This document shows positions 27,743-36,689 of a DNA stretch of 64,000 nucleotides, in pieces. The stretch is from Acinetobacter larvae (lineage in GTDB: Bacteria > Pseudomonadota > Gammaproteobacteria > Pseudomonadales > Moraxellaceae), in the NCBI RefSeq assembly GCF_001704115.1, contig NZ_CP016895.1:2232001-2296000 (forward strand). Reading direction: 5' to 3'. Both the position numbers and the translations under genes were made by a program. Below the pieces are notes generated by a model. It made no database searches and was not told the origin of the DNA. It saw only the letters and a list, made by a program, of their open reading frames with translations. Position 1 is the first letter of the stretch. Each line of letters begins with the position of its first letter.

Positions 27743-28648
27743 ATGTATGCGCTAATTATTGTATCCATATTTATTATTAGTGTGATATATGCACATAGTC
27801 ACGGTAAAGAAAAACTTAAATTTTCTCGACAGCTATTTGATCACTCTACCTTCCTCGGCCCTGTCAATATGTTTATGACTGGCTTTTCACGTTTACCGAA
27901 TCAACCTTTTTATTCAGTTGAAGATTTTCCTGAGCTCAAAGCTCTGCAAGAAAATTGGCAAGTCATTCGTGATGAAGCACTACAATTGCAGAATCAGATT
28001 AAAGCGGCTGAAAGCAATAATGATGCTGGTTTTAATACCTTCTTTAAACGTGGTTGGAAACGATTTTATTTAAAATGGTACCAAGCAAGCCACCCTTCTG
28101 CACAGCAACTTTGTCCTCAAACAGTTGCTTTACTTGAAAAAATTCCTAGTGTAAAAGCGGCCATGTTTGCCGAACTGCCATCTGGGAGTTATTTAGGTAA
28201 ACACCGTGATCCTTATGCTGGCTCAATTCGTTATCATTTAGGTTTATCTACCCCCAATGATGACCGTTGTTTTATTGAAGTGGATCAAGAACGTCATAGT
28301 TGGCGCGATGGTGAAGCCACTTTATTTGATGAAACTTATGTGCACTGGGCAGAAAATAAAGCCGAACAAACACGTATTATTTTATTTTGTGATATTGAAC
28401 GTCCAATGAAATGGCGATGGGCACAATCTTTTAATGCATGGTTTGGTCGTAATGTCATGTCAGCCGCCAGCTCACCCAATGATGATCAAGACCGTACCGG
28501 TGGTATTAACCGTGTATTTAAATATTTATATGCAGTACATGCCAAAGGTCGTGAAATTAAAGCAGAAAATCCTAAAAAATATTATCTATATAAATGGACA
28601 CTCTTTACCATTTTATTTGCCATTATTTTTGTACCTGCTTTTTTATAA
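27743..28648 (+). CDS. lpxO: Lipid A 2-hydroxylase LpxO
   Basis: Fe(II)/2-oxoglutarate dioxygenase of the aspartyl/asparaginyl beta-hydroxylase family that hydroxylates an acyl chain of lipid A. The 301-residue protein has an N-terminal membrane helix (about 1-18) and a C-terminal one (about 283-300), and a jelly-roll core with GKHRDPYAGSIRYHLGL, RHSWRDGEATLFDETYVHW and the closing RIILFCDI. H-x-D and the distal histidine in the YVHWAEN stretch would bind iron, and the R of TRIILF the co-substrate. Acinetobacter lipid A is known to be 2-hydroxylated. It stands alone. Confidence 0.9.
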   Translation: MYALIIVSIFIISVIYAHSHGKEKLKFSRQLFDHSTFLGPVNMFMTGFSRLPNQPFYSVEDFPELKALQENWQVIRDEALQLQNQIKAAESNNDAGFNTFFKRGWKRFYLKWYQASHPSAQQLCPQTVALLEKIPSVKAAMFAELPSGSYLGKHRDPYAGSIRYHLGLSTPNDDRCFIEVDQERHSWRDGEATLFDETYVHWAENKAEQTRIILFCDIERPMKWRWAQSFNAWFGRNVMSAASSPNDDQDRTGGINRVFKYLYAVHAKGREIKAENPKKYYLYKWTLFTILFAIIFVPAFL

Positions 28649-28695
28649 AAGACATGCTTTTATCATATTCTGATGATCACAAGCACGCTATTATT

Positions 28696-28725
28696 CTCCT
28701 ATAATGATCTCGATGATTATAGGAG
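28696..28725. repeat. 10-bp inverted repeat after lpxO
   Basis: CTCCTATAAT and ATTATAGGAG are exact complements around a 10-base spacer, 48 bases past lpxO. There is no T run. It may be a weak terminator or a regulatory site for the downstream lipoprotein gene. Confidence 0.5.
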
Positions 28726-28890
28726 ATGATCATATCATTTGCTTGCTGCTATATAATCTACGCCAATGATTAGGAAAACCACAAGATATTTAGCTTTTAT
28801 GCGCTATTGCTATTTCCTTTTGCGATATAAAACGTTAAATTAAAATCTGCTGGTCATTTTCTAATAACAAACTTACTTCACAGGTAGAAC

Positions 28891-29373
28891 ATGAAACTTC
28901 AACTTGCAATGCTTGCTACACTGACGGCTTTACTCAGTGCATGTGCTGGCTCATATCCAGAACGTGTTGTTGCCAAGGGTCCACTTATTTGTGCTGTAGA
29001 CGAAGTATGCCCTGAACTGTCTTTAGGTTGGAATGAAGAAAAACGTAATGGTTTTAAAATCTCAACCGAAATTAAAGCAGTAGAAGCATATGACATCAAA
29101 CAACTGAATTTCATTGTAGACGGTCAAACCTATGCCTACTCGACAATTCAGCCCACCCACGTCAGTGGTGAGGCAATTAAAACCTCAAGTAACGCAATTT
29201 ATGTACCGGTAAGTTTCTTAAACTCATTCCGTAATGCCAAACAAATCGATTTAAATCTCGTCACCAACAAAGGCGATATTGATCGCGTGGTATTAGGCGC
29301 AGATGGACGTCAGTCTTCTGCTTATCTGACCTTCTTAAAAGGTTATTTAGGCGACTTGGAAAATGAAAAATAA
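28891..29373 (+). CDS. Small hypothetical lipoprotein
   Basis: A 160-residue secreted protein with a short n-region, a hydrophobic stretch and the lipobox LLSAC (Cys18), followed by AGSYPERVV. The mature part looks like a single beta-sandwich of about 130 residues (KQLNFIVDGQTYAYSTIQ, GDIDRVVLGADG). I recognise no named family. A bidirectional terminator lies after it, and rraA converges. Lipid attachment is well supported; the function is not. Confidence 0.75.
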   Translation: MKLQLAMLATLTALLSACAGSYPERVVAKGPLICAVDEVCPELSLGWNEEKRNGFKISTEIKAVEAYDIKQLNFIVDGQTYAYSTIQPTHVSGEAIKTSSNAIYVPVSFLNSFRNAKQIDLNLVTNKGDIDRVVLGADGRQSSAYLTFLKGYLGDLENEK

Positions 29374-29400
29374 TCTTTGAGATTCCAAATCAAGTTTAAG

Positions 29401-29431
29401 CAATAATCCCTGCCAGTGGCAGGGATTATTG
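29401..29431. terminator. Bidirectional terminator between lipoprotein gene and rraA
   Basis: CAATAATCCCTGCC and GGCAGGGATTATTG form a perfect 14-bp stem with an AGT loop between two convergent genes. Confidence 0.85.
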
Positions 29432-29459
29432 CTTTATTGATTGCTCAAATAAATATCTT

Positions 29460-29969
29460 TTATTTTAGCAATGCTTCGGCACTAACAAGGATACCGTTAT
29501 TATCCGCATAAATATAATGCCCAGGATTAAATGTTACTCCGCCAAAGCGTAATGCAACATTCAACTCCCCTATGCCTTGACGATTACTCTTTTGCGGAAT
29601 CGCAGCCAAAGCATGCACACCTAAATCTAGCTCTGCCAATGCATCTACATCACGCACACAACCATAAATAATCACCCCAGACCATTGATGTTTTAGCGCT
29701 GATTCAGCAATCATATCACCCATCAATGCACAACGCATTGATGCACCGCCATCGACCACCAACACTTTATTCTGTCCATCTGTTGCCAAAACTTCTTTGA
29801 CCCGCGAATTGTCTTCAAAACATTTGACGGTAACGATTTCGCCATAAAAGCTTTTACGCGCGCCATAACTTTGAAAAAAACGACCATCAAGCGACGGGGT
29901 TAAAACTTGAATTGCGGTTGTTGGATGATCATCCAATAGATCACACGTTACAAATGCTGGCTTGGTCAT
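29460..29969 (-). CDS. rraA: RraA-family protein (RNase E regulator / HMG aldolase-like)
   Basis: A 169-residue protein of the RraA/methyltransferase-like fold. It starts [11 protein letters not shown] and contains [20 protein letters not shown] with [12 protein letters not shown] next, then the closing [17 protein letters not shown]. In E. coli the trimer binds RNase E and lowers its activity. Homologues with the G-D and R-D pairs seen here (GDMIAE, VRDVD) can be 4-hydroxy-4-methyl-2-oxoglutarate aldolases, and sequence alone does not separate the two. The length is that of E. coli RraA (161) plus a few residues. It is monocistronic. Confidence 0.88.
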   Translation of the reverse strand: MTKPAFVTCDLLDDHPTTAIQVLTPSLDGRFFQSYGARKSFYGEIVTVKCFEDNSRVKEVLATDGQNKVLVVDGGASMRCALMGDMIAESALKHQWSGVIIYGCVRDVDALAELDLGVHALAAIPQKSNRQGIGELNVALRFGGVTFNPGHYIYADNNGILVSAEALLK

Positions 29970-30359
29970 CTTTATATATCTCCTTATCTATTACTCTGTT
30001 GTGCCGTTAAATTAGCATAATTCCATAACTTTAACTGCAACGTGATAATGTACATTTTTTCAATTGATATCGACCTTATTATCCAACAAGCAACAGATGA
30101 TTTATGCTTGCTACGCAGCAACTACACCAACTTATGAATGCTTGTTTTTAAAGCAATGCGCTGATATTTATGACAAGTAGAGCTTTTATATACAAATTTG
30201 TGTCTTTCAAATCATGCTGTAACTATCACAAGACTTGACTTCCGCGCTCTCTTTAATCACAATATGGCACTTGTTTACGGGCTGGTGACCATTCTTCTGA
30301 AAGTGGTTTCAGTTGTAATTTCAGCCCGCCCAGACCAACCAATTTCAAGGAGTGCACGA
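29970..30359. other. 390-bp region upstream of rpsT
   Basis: Divergent promoter region for rraA (minus) and rpsT (plus). A frame open from 30198 runs into rpsT but is not considered coding. Apart from the rpsT promoter listed next, no other feature is seen. Confidence 0.5.
30237..30265 (+). promoter_or_regulatory. Candidate rpsT promoter
   Basis: TTGACT (30237-30242) and CACAAT (30260-30265) are spaced 17 bases. Transcription would start near 30272, giving a leader of about 90 bases before the GTG start. Confidence 0.45.
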
Positions 30360-30626
30360 GTGGCAAACTCTGCTCAAGCTAAAAAACGTGCTCGTCAAAA
30401 TTTGAAAGCACGCAAACATAACGCAAGCTTGCGTTCAATGGTTCGTACTTATATCAAACGTACTATCGCTGCTATCGCATCTGGCGATCACGCTACTGCA
30501 ACTGAAGCTTATAGCAAAGCAGTTCCAGTAATCGATCGTATGGCTGATAAAGGTATCATCCACAAAAATAAAGCTGCTCGTCATAAGAGCCGTTTGAATG
30601 CTCAAGTTAAAGCCCTAGCGCAATAA
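30360..30626 (+). CDS. rpsT: 30S ribosomal protein S20
   Basis: Primary 16S rRNA-binding protein of the small subunit, 88 residues, very rich in Lys, Arg and Ala: [20 protein letters not shown], ending [10 protein letters not shown]. The start codon is GTG at 30360: the next codons encode ANSAQAKKR, the family's N-terminus, and AAGGAG lies seven bases before it. E. coli rpsT starts with UUG and is repressed by its own product at translation initiation; a weak start codon here suggests the same kind of control. Its own terminator follows, so it is transcribed alone. Confidence 0.97.
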   Translation: MANSAQAKKRARQNLKARKHNASLRSMVRTYIKRTIAAIASGDHATATEAYSKAVPVIDRMADKGIIHKNKAARHKSRLNAQVKALAQ

Positions 30627-30639
30627 TTTGATGTCACTA

Positions 30640-30666
30640 AAAAAGCCCTCTTATGGGCTTTTTTTG
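30640..30666 (+). terminator. Terminator of rpsT
   Basis: AAAAGCCC, a TCTTAT loop, and GGGCTTTTTTT, 14 bases after the stop codon. Confidence 0.9.
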
Positions 30667-30770
30667 TAGCTAAAATTCTTAAACCACTTGGCTAACAATA
30701 ATTTCAACCCCAATATTTAACTCTCTAAAATATTGAATATTATATACGCCTGCTATTTTCTAATCAGCGA

Positions 30771-30834
30771 CTATTTTAATGAATGGTTATTTTACTCAAT
30801 GGCGATTTTAATGAATAACGATTTTAATGAATAG
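30771..30834. repeat. Three copies of a 16-bp repeat, two in tandem
   Basis: CGATTTTAATGAATAA (30803-30818) is directly followed by CGATTTTAATGAATAG (30819-30834); CTATTTTAATGAATGG at 30771-30786 is a third, slightly changed copy. Confidence 0.85.
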
Positions 30835-30870
30835 CGATCCTATCAATCAATATTCGAATAAACTACTATT

Positions 30871-31641
30871 TTAATCAACTGGAGCAACCCTAAGCTGTTG
30901 CAATAAATGAGCAATACTCACCTGATGATGTTCTGCTCGCCAAATCCAATGTAATTCAGCATCCGCAAAATAATCACCTTCGAACCATATAAATAAACCT
31001 TCCATCATTTCTGGCCAGTCTTGCGGCAAAATTTGTTGTTGTCCCGCAATAACTGCAATCAAAGCCGCTAAGATCGTGTCATGACTTACTGCTAAATTTA
31101 AACGATGTGCTTGATCACAAGATTGTTTATATAATAATTCCAAAATATCTAATACGCCACGGATCGGATGCTTCATACCGGGCAAATCATGACGAATAAA
31201 ACTATTCATAAAACCCAATGCACCTTGAGCACGAAAATAAGGCGCCGCTTGGTTAATATCGACCACAAAGCTGCCAGGCTCTACCAGTAAGCCCTGTTCC
31301 ACAATATCAATATTGGCGTCTTGCTGGATATCTTCAAAAGCCTGTGTTTCATCCAGTTGCGCTGCACCGGCAATCATGAGACTTGCTGTATCCAAACAAC
31401 GCTGAATGGGACTAGATATACACTGTGCGATATAACGATCACTGTGCTGCAACAAATATGCACCCCATGCATATGCCAAATTGCGACCAGATTCAGTCAG
31501 CTGTAGATTATATCCCGCCAGCCCCTGACCATTGGCTAACTCACGTATCGAATGACGCGTGAGCAAAGTCACAGGCATATCTGCCTGTGGTAATAATGCA
31601 ATGGATTGAAACATACTGGGCGGCAACAGCTGGTCTAGCAT
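30871..31641 (-). CDS. Histidine phosphatase superfamily protein
   Basis: A 256-residue member of the phosphoglycerate-mutase/acid phosphatase superfamily. The N-terminal catalytic TRHSIRE holds the phosphorylated histidine, SSPIQRCLDTA follows, and AVSHDTIL carries the second histidine. It is closest in layout to the branch-2 (acid phosphatase-like) members, with HDT in place of HG near the C-terminus. Substrate unknown. The frame is open to a TTG at 31674, but the ATG at 31641 has GGAG at eight bases and gives MLDQLLPPSMF. No signal peptide is seen. cysQ lies upstream on the same strand, 63 bases away, so they may be co-transcribed. Confidence 0.82.
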   Translation of the reverse strand: MLDQLLPPSMFQSIALLPQADMPVTLLTRHSIRELANGQGLAGYNLQLTESGRNLAYAWGAYLLQHSDRYIAQCISSPIQRCLDTASLMIAGAAQLDETQAFEDIQQDANIDIVEQGLLVEPGSFVVDINQAAPYFRAQGALGFMNSFIRHDLPGMKHPIRGVLDILELLYKQSCDQAHRLNLAVSHDTILAALIAVIAGQQQILPQDWPEMMEGLFIWFEGDYFADAELHWIWRAEHHQVSIAHLLQQLRVAPVD

Positions 31642-31704
31642 GGGCCAAACTCCAAACACCGTAAAGTTCTTCAATATACACTATTCTGTTACGAACCCAA
31701 GCCT

Positions 31705-32559
31705 TTACAATGCCAGTTGCTCTAAAGCATTGAGTGCCAAGGCTTGGCTCTCAGCCCCCCTAAAAGCAATGAAGCCAGAATTTAATAAACTATCGCGCTG
31801 ATTATAAGTAAATGGTCGCCCAGATAAATCTACCAAGCCACCACCAATACTCTCTAACAAACCTTGACCGGCACTGGTATCCCACTCAGAGGTTGGGTGA
31901 AACCGTGGATAAATATCGATTTCACCTTCTAGCATCATACAAAATTTATAGGCACTCCCCGCCTCACGCCGAATCACGGGTTGTTCTTGTGCAATTAAAT
32001 CTAAATATTCTTGATAATGTGCGTGCTTGCTACGATGACTTAAACCAATTTGCACCGCATCTTGTTGCTGTTGCTTATATTTACAGTGACGTGACCAATT
32101 ATGTTGCTCATAATCATATTTATAAGGTGTCTCTGTTAAATACCCCAAGTAAATCACATGCTCACAAGGCACAGCGATCATAGAAAAGATCGTTTGATGC
32201 TCATGGATTAAACTCAAATTAATGGTAAATTCATCTCTTTGATGAATAAACTCTTTTGTGCCGTCTAGTGGATCTAGCATCCAACATTGTGACCAATTTA
32301 AACGCTCACTATGATCGCTTTCTTCTGATAACACAGGAAGGCGTGGATCATGCTGTGCCAGTTCTTTTAAGATAAATTGATTTATTTTTAAATCTGCTTG
32401 CGTAACTGGTGATTGATCTTCTTTATGATCAATCAAAAAGCCCTCACCTCCCGCACAATAGTTCTGGTATTCATCAAATAACATCGCACTGGCTTGCGCC
32501 ATGATCGGTATTAGGCTAAGAATTTGTGGATCTTGAGGAGCTTGAGTCGTTATAAACAT
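31705..32559 (-). CDS. cysQ: 3'(2'),5'-bisphosphate nucleotidase
   Basis: Removes the 3' phosphate from PAP/PAPS, recycling the by-product of sulfate reduction; inositol monophosphatase fold. The metal-site motifs are LSEESDH, the signature DPLDGTKEF and the C-terminal SEWDTSAGQGLLE. The start is taken at the ATG at 32559, with AAGG before it, because the extra 24 residues from 32631 (hydrophobic and unlike the family) are not expected. That gives 284 residues (E. coli 246). The excess is mostly an insert with KYKQQQQDAV around residue 160. Confidence 0.9.
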   Translation of the reverse strand: MFITTQAPQDPQILSLIPIMAQASAMLFDEYQNYCAGGEGFLIDHKEDQSPVTQADLKINQFILKELAQHDPRLPVLSEESDHSERLNWSQCWMLDPLDGTKEFIHQRDEFTINLSLIHEHQTIFSMIAVPCEHVIYLGYLTETPYKYDYEQHNWSRHCKYKQQQQDAVQIGLSHRSKHAHYQEYLDLIAQEQPVIRREAGSAYKFCMMLEGEIDIYPRFHPTSEWDTSAGQGLLESIGGGLVDLSGRPFTYNQRDSLLNSGFIAFRGAESQALALNALEQLAL

Positions 32560-32924
32560 GGGCAAAACCTTATGACATCCAATGTAAACCGCAATAAATA
32601 CGTAGGTATATGTTATGGTGTATTCGCACATTCATACTGCCAAAGTTGTATGATGGGTGCAACTCTTTCAAAATGAAAAAAAACATCTATTCAACAATCT
32701 TTAATCGTGCAGACTTCAATAGCGCAGACACAGCAACTGAAAATTTACTCGCAACATCAAACGACTACAGATAAATCAAATTTACTCCCACTTAAGGCGA
32801 CCGAATAAACAGCCGTCCTTATTGCTTTGATTTTATCTTTATTGCTCAATACCTCCCTTATTGCTTGTCTAGATTTATTATGTCGCTACAATTTCAAACT
32901 TTATAAAATATTGAGAAAACTTGA
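32560..32924. other. Divergent intergenic region between cysQ and yrfG
   Basis: 365 bp without a supported gene. It must carry the promoters of both flanking genes; no terminator, repeat or RNA gene is visible. Confidence 0.5.
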
Positions 32925-33581
32925 ATGAGAGATCTGACTATTCTATTTGACATGGATGGTACCCTTTTAGATTTAGCTTTTGACGATATGATTTGGGAAA
33001 GTATTTTGCCGCAACAACATGCGGCTCTACAGCAATGCCACCTAGAAGAAAGTCATCGATTTTTAAAACAACTTTACTCACAACACAAACATAGCCTCAA
33101 TTGGTATAGCTCACGGTTCTGGCAACAACAAACTGGCGTAGACGCACTCGCTTTACAAATACAACACCGTCAACACATCCAACTACGTCGCGATTGTTTA
33201 ATTTTACTCGATAGCTTAAAGCAGCAAGAAATCCCAATATGGTTGCTCACCAATGCCGATCAAGCCAGTCTTAAATTAAAACTCGCACAAACAGGACTAA
33301 GCCCCTACTTTCAATGCATTGTAAGTAGTGAGCAATATGGTTTCCCCAAAGAAGAAGCCGGTTTCTGGCAACAACTACAACTTCATCACCCATTTGATCC
33401 AGCTCAGGTTATACTAGTCGATGATAATTTGGCTGTACTACAGCAAGCTGAAAAAAATGGTATCACGCAGTTGTTTAGTATTGTACAACCCTCTTCTAGC
33501 AGTGCTCCACGAAGCAGCAGCGAACTTGTTTATCCAGCCTTAGAGCATTTATCTGAATTGCTCGATTATCTAAATCTATAA
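32925..33581 (+). CDS. yrfG: HAD-superfamily GMP/IMP nucleotidase YrfG-type
   Basis: A 218-residue HAD phosphatase with motif I FDMDGTLLD (the aspartate nucleophile and acid/base Asp), motif II LLTNAD, motif III lysine in GFPKEEAGF, and motif IV VDDNLAVL. The cap is a small helical C1 type. E. coli YrfG dephosphorylates purine nucleoside 5'-monophosphates. The assignment is supported by the neighbour: hslR follows 26 bases later, the same pair as yrfG-hslR in enterobacteria. Motif I has DMD where E. coli has DWD. Substrate is inferred. Confidence 0.85.
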   Translation: MRDLTILFDMDGTLLDLAFDDMIWESILPQQHAALQQCHLEESHRFLKQLYSQHKHSLNWYSSRFWQQQTGVDALALQIQHRQHIQLRRDCLILLDSLKQQEIPIWLLTNADQASLKLKLAQTGLSPYFQCIVSSEQYGFPKEEAGFWQQLQLHHPFDPAQVILVDDNLAVLQQAEKNGITQLFSIVQPSSSSAPRSSSELVYPALEHLSELLDYLNL

Positions 33582-33607
33582 CAGTATTTACGTATATAAG
33601 AGATAGA

Positions 33608-34048
33608 ATGTCCTCAAATACAGAACTGAAAGCGCCAGAAAGTCTACGCATAGACAAATGGTTATGGGCTGCCCGTTTTTTTAAAACTCGCTCTTTGGCA
33701 AAGGCAGCCATTGAAGGCGGCAAAGTACATCATGCCGGTGAACGGGTCAAAGTATCTAAAGAAATACGGGTTGGTATGGAAATCACCATCCAACAAGGTT
33801 TTGATAAAAAAACAGTTTTGATCAAGGGACTGTCTAATAGTCGCGGACCTGCGCCTATAGCCCAATTGCTTTATGAGGAAACTGCCGACAGCATTACCCG
33901 TCGCGAGTTGAATAGTGCTCAACGAAAATTGCATAACTTGGCACGACCTGAACATCGTCCAAATAAAAAACAACGTCGCGACATTCATAAGTTTCAACAA
34001 GAATATCAATATATTGGCAAAGATCCTGAGGATGAAAATCGCTCTTGA
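33608..34048 (+). CDS. hslR: Heat shock protein 15 (S4-domain ribosome rescue factor)
   Basis: Hsp15 binds 50S subunits that still carry nascent peptidyl-tRNA and helps recycle them. The 146-residue protein has an N-terminal S4 RNA-binding domain: LRIDKWLWAARFFKTRSLA, then EGGKVHHAGERVKVSKE. A basic helical tail (RPNKKQRRDIHKF) follows. It lies in an operon with yrfG. hslO (Hsp33), the third gene in E. coli, is not present. The length is close to E. coli (133). Confidence 0.92.
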   Translation: MSSNTELKAPESLRIDKWLWAARFFKTRSLAKAAIEGGKVHHAGERVKVSKEIRVGMEITIQQGFDKKTVLIKGLSNSRGPAPIAQLLYEETADSITRRELNSAQRKLHNLARPEHRPNKKQRRDIHKFQQEYQYIGKDPEDENRS

Positions 34049-34084
34049 TTTTATATCAAGCCAATTCATTGTTACGACGACCAG

Positions 34085-34155
34085 TTACTGCGACACCAGA
34101 TGTCGCCAAGTAACAACAAATGCTAGAAACTCTCTTTTTTTTCTGTCACTATAAT
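34085..34155 (+). promoter_or_regulatory. recA promoter region with hairpin
   Basis: A strong inverted repeat, TTACT-GCGACA ... TGTCGC-CA-AGTAA (34085-34113), stands 37 bases before a -10 box TATAAT (34150-34155); the -35 is weak. No LexA-type CTGT-N8-ACAG box is seen, as expected for Acinetobacter, which lacks LexA. The leader to the ATG would be about 70 bases. Confidence 0.5.
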
Positions 34156-34230
34156 TGCCGTGGACGACAGCATCAAACTCAGGCATCCACCTAGATTATT
34201 TGTGATAAATATTGTTTTTGAGGTTACAAG

Positions 34231-35280
34231 ATGGATGAAAATAAAAGCAAAGCGCTCAATGCCGCATTAAGTCAAATTGAAAAACAATTTGGTAAAAATA
34301 CAGTCATGCGCTTAGGTGAAAATACTGTACAAGCGGTTGAAGCAATATCAACAGGTTCCCTAACCTTAGATATTGCCTTAGGCATTGGTGGTTTGCCCAA
34401 AGGTCGTATTGTCGAAATCTACGGTCCAGAATCCTCAGGTAAAACAACCATGACGCTGCAAGCCATTGCACAATGTCAAAAAAAGGGTGGTACCTGTGCA
34501 TTTATCGATGCTGAACATGCCTTAGATCCACAATATGCCCGCAAACTGGGTGTAGACATTGATAACCTCTTGGTTTCTCAACCTGACCATGGTGAACAAG
34601 CTTTAGAAATCGCAGATATGTTAGTGCGTTCTGGTGCGGTTGATATGATCGTGGTCGACTCTGTTGCAGCACTCACACCACGTGCCGAGATTGAAGGTGA
34701 AATGGGTGACTCCCACATGGGCTTACAGGCTCGTCTTATGAGTCAGGCCCTACGTAAAATTACCGGTAACGCCAAACGCTCCAACTGTATGGTCATTTTC
34801 ATTAACCAAATTCGTATGAAAATTGGAGTCATGTTTGGTAGCCCAGAAACAACAACTGGGGGGAATGCACTTAAATTCTATGCTTCGGTACGTCTAGATA
34901 TACGCCGTGCTGGTCAAGTAAAAGAGGGTGATGAAATTGTAGGTTCCGAAACCAAAGTCAAAGTCGTTAAGAACAAAATGGCACCTCCATTTAAAGAAGC
35001 GCTCTTCCAAATTATGTATGGTAAAGGAACCAATCATCTTGCAGAGTTGGTTGATTTGGCGGTGCAGCTAGAATTGGTACAAAAAGCAGGTGCTTGGTAT
35101 TCTTATCAAGGCAGCAAAATTGGTCAAGGTAAAAACAATGCCATCCGTCATCTAGAAGAAAATACACAGCTTGCACAAGATTTAGATCGCATGATTCGCG
35201 ACCAGCTTCTCGCCAAAACCGTACCTGCAGAAGAAAGCCCAGCAGAACCTGTCGCAGACGGCGATTTACTCGACGCCTAA
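34231..35280 (+). CDS. recA: RecA recombinase
   Basis: Forms the ATP-dependent filament on single-stranded DNA for recombination and the damage response. The 349-residue protein has Walker [10 protein letters not shown], the Walker B segment [10 protein letters not shown], loop L1 [14 protein letters not shown], loop L2 [20 protein letters not shown] and the acidic C-terminal tail [26 protein letters not shown] precedes the ATG. recX lies downstream behind a terminator, so recX is partly read-through dependent. No anomaly in the protein. Confidence 0.98.
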   Translation: MDENKSKALNAALSQIEKQFGKNTVMRLGENTVQAVEAISTGSLTLDIALGIGGLPKGRIVEIYGPESSGKTTMTLQAIAQCQKKGGTCAFIDAEHALDPQYARKLGVDIDNLLVSQPDHGEQALEIADMLVRSGAVDMIVVDSVAALTPRAEIEGEMGDSHMGLQARLMSQALRKITGNAKRSNCMVIFINQIRMKIGVMFGSPETTTGGNALKFYASVRLDIRRAGQVKEGDEIVGSETKVKVVKNKMAPPFKEALFQIMYGKGTNHLAELVDLAVQLELVQKAGAWYSYQGSKIGQGKNNAIRHLEENTQLAQDLDRMIRDQLLAKTVPAEESPAEPVADGDLLDA

Positions 35281-35297
35281 AAAGATCTATATGAGAG

Positions 35298-35318
35298 AAC
35301 GCCCTTTCGGGCGTTTTT
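35298..35318 (+). terminator. Terminator between recA and recX
   Basis: AACGCCC and GGGCGTT around TTTC, followed by TTT. Such a hairpin would lower recX relative to recA, as in other bacteria with recA-recX. Confidence 0.85.
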
Positions 35319-35362
35319 CACACTCAGTCTGCTTTTAGCAAAGCGGAAATAGGTTTAACCTC

Positions 35363-36040
35363 ATGTCAAATGCAAAATTTAATAAACTCATCGATTACCA
35401 ACAACTTAAGCAAGCTCTACAACAGCTTGAACACACAGAGCATCACGCTACAGCCTCCACGCAACCACACTCTAAGGCACTCCCCTCTACACAGCAGCCA
35501 TGCTCAACACCACCATCTTCTACACAACTATCTTCTACACAGCATAGTGCCAATGTATCTACTACTCAGCCAAATCAAGCGCTTGGCACTGAAGGTTTAA
35601 CCGGAAGTCGTCTACGCAGTTATGCTTTCGCCGTCATTGCGCGTAAAGAATACTCAAAACAACAGCTGATCGAAAAGCTATTGTTGCGTGCACACAATCG
35701 TAATGAAGTACTCGAATTAGTTGAAGAACTGGCGCAAAGTCATTATCAAAGCGACCAACGTACTGCGGAGATGACACTAAATAGTCAACTCAGACAGGGA
35801 AAAGGACCTCAGCGTATCAAACAAGCCCTGCACAAAAAGCATCTAGACCAGCAGTTAATTGCAGATGATTTGCAAGAAATCGATTGGTTAGAACAGGCCT
35901 ATCAGCTGAAATGTAAAAAATTTGGTCTTGAAGTTGCAACAGAACCGAAATTAAAAGCTAAACAAATTCGTTTTTTACAATATCGAGGTTTTCATTTAGA
36001 AACGATTTTTGCCGCAATCCAACGCCTCCCAGAATCCTAA
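35363..36040 (+). CDS. recX: RecX with long low-complexity N-terminal segment
   Basis: Inhibitor of RecA that binds the groove of the filament. The C-terminal part is a normal RecX: LRSYAFAVIARKEYSKQQLI, then three-helix repeats ending RFLQYRGFHLETIFAAI. The N-terminal 80 residues are unusual: residues 27-73 are a Ser/Thr/Gln/Pro-rich stretch with repeated SSTQ and STQ units, predicted to be disordered. E. coli RecX has 166 residues; this has 225. The core starts at about residue 81. The insert's DNA is itself repetitive (TCTACACA units near 35515-35545), which suggests expansion by slippage. Confidence 0.9.
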   Translation: MSNAKFNKLIDYQQLKQALQQLEHTEHHATASTQPHSKALPSTQQPCSTPPSSTQLSSTQHSANVSTTQPNQALGTEGLTGSRLRSYAFAVIARKEYSKQQLIEKLLLRAHNRNEVLELVEELAQSHYQSDQRTAEMTLNSQLRQGKGPQRIKQALHKKHLDQQLIADDLQEIDWLEQAYQLKCKKFGLEVATEPKLKAKQIRFLQYRGFHLETIFAAIQRLPES

Positions 36041-36218
36041 AATGCCTATCATCACGCTGATCAGATTAGACAAACAAAAAGACTAAACCCTAGAAACAAT
36101 CAATGATCTAAGCAAACTTTTAGAGAATTAAAATGCAAGAATTTGCAAAGAGAAAATGACGTTTATGGATATAATTTGAAGTGATTTTTTGATCGCTATA
36201 TCTCATGATAATTCTAAG

Positions 36219-36254
36219 TTTTAAGATAGTTGCAATTTTTAAGATAGTTGCAAT
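36219..36254. repeat. Perfect 18-bp tandem duplication
   Basis: TTTTAAGATAGTTGCAAT occurs twice without a gap (36219-36236, 36237-36254), just beyond the 3' end of the SRP RNA gene. Confidence 0.9.
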
Positions 36255-36263
36255 ATAGATATA

Positions 36264-36378
<115 letters not shown>

Positions 36379-36389
36379 TTGCAGGACAA

Positions 36390-36417
36390 AGTATAGAGAT
36401 TTTTCATAAAGTTGCAA
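36390..36417 (-). promoter_or_regulatory. Promoter of ffs
   Basis: On the minus strand TTGCAA (36412-36417), 16 bases, then TATACT (36390-36395). The start is predicted near 36383, just upstream of the hairpin. Confidence 0.65.
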
Positions 36418-36689
36418 GTTCAAATTCAGGATTTAAATGCTTTTAGCAATCATCTGTTTAATTGATCAACAATTTGAATATAAGTGCTTTATTTATGTAC
36501 ACTATGCGGCAATTGAAATATAGATTTGATCTTATCTCGGTATCATGCTTCTGCATGAACATTGTAAATTAGTCTTGATTTTCTAAAGCGAGCCGTTTTA
36601 AATGAGCCAAGCTGAATAGGTTTATATGCTCTATGTTATTGATTTGATATAGATCATAAAATAAAAATCAATCGAATAGGTTTTAGACC

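Noticed and set aside
34085..34230. LexA/SOS box in front of recA
   Set aside because: No CTGT-N8-ACAG site; the inverted repeat there has a different spacing and sequence.
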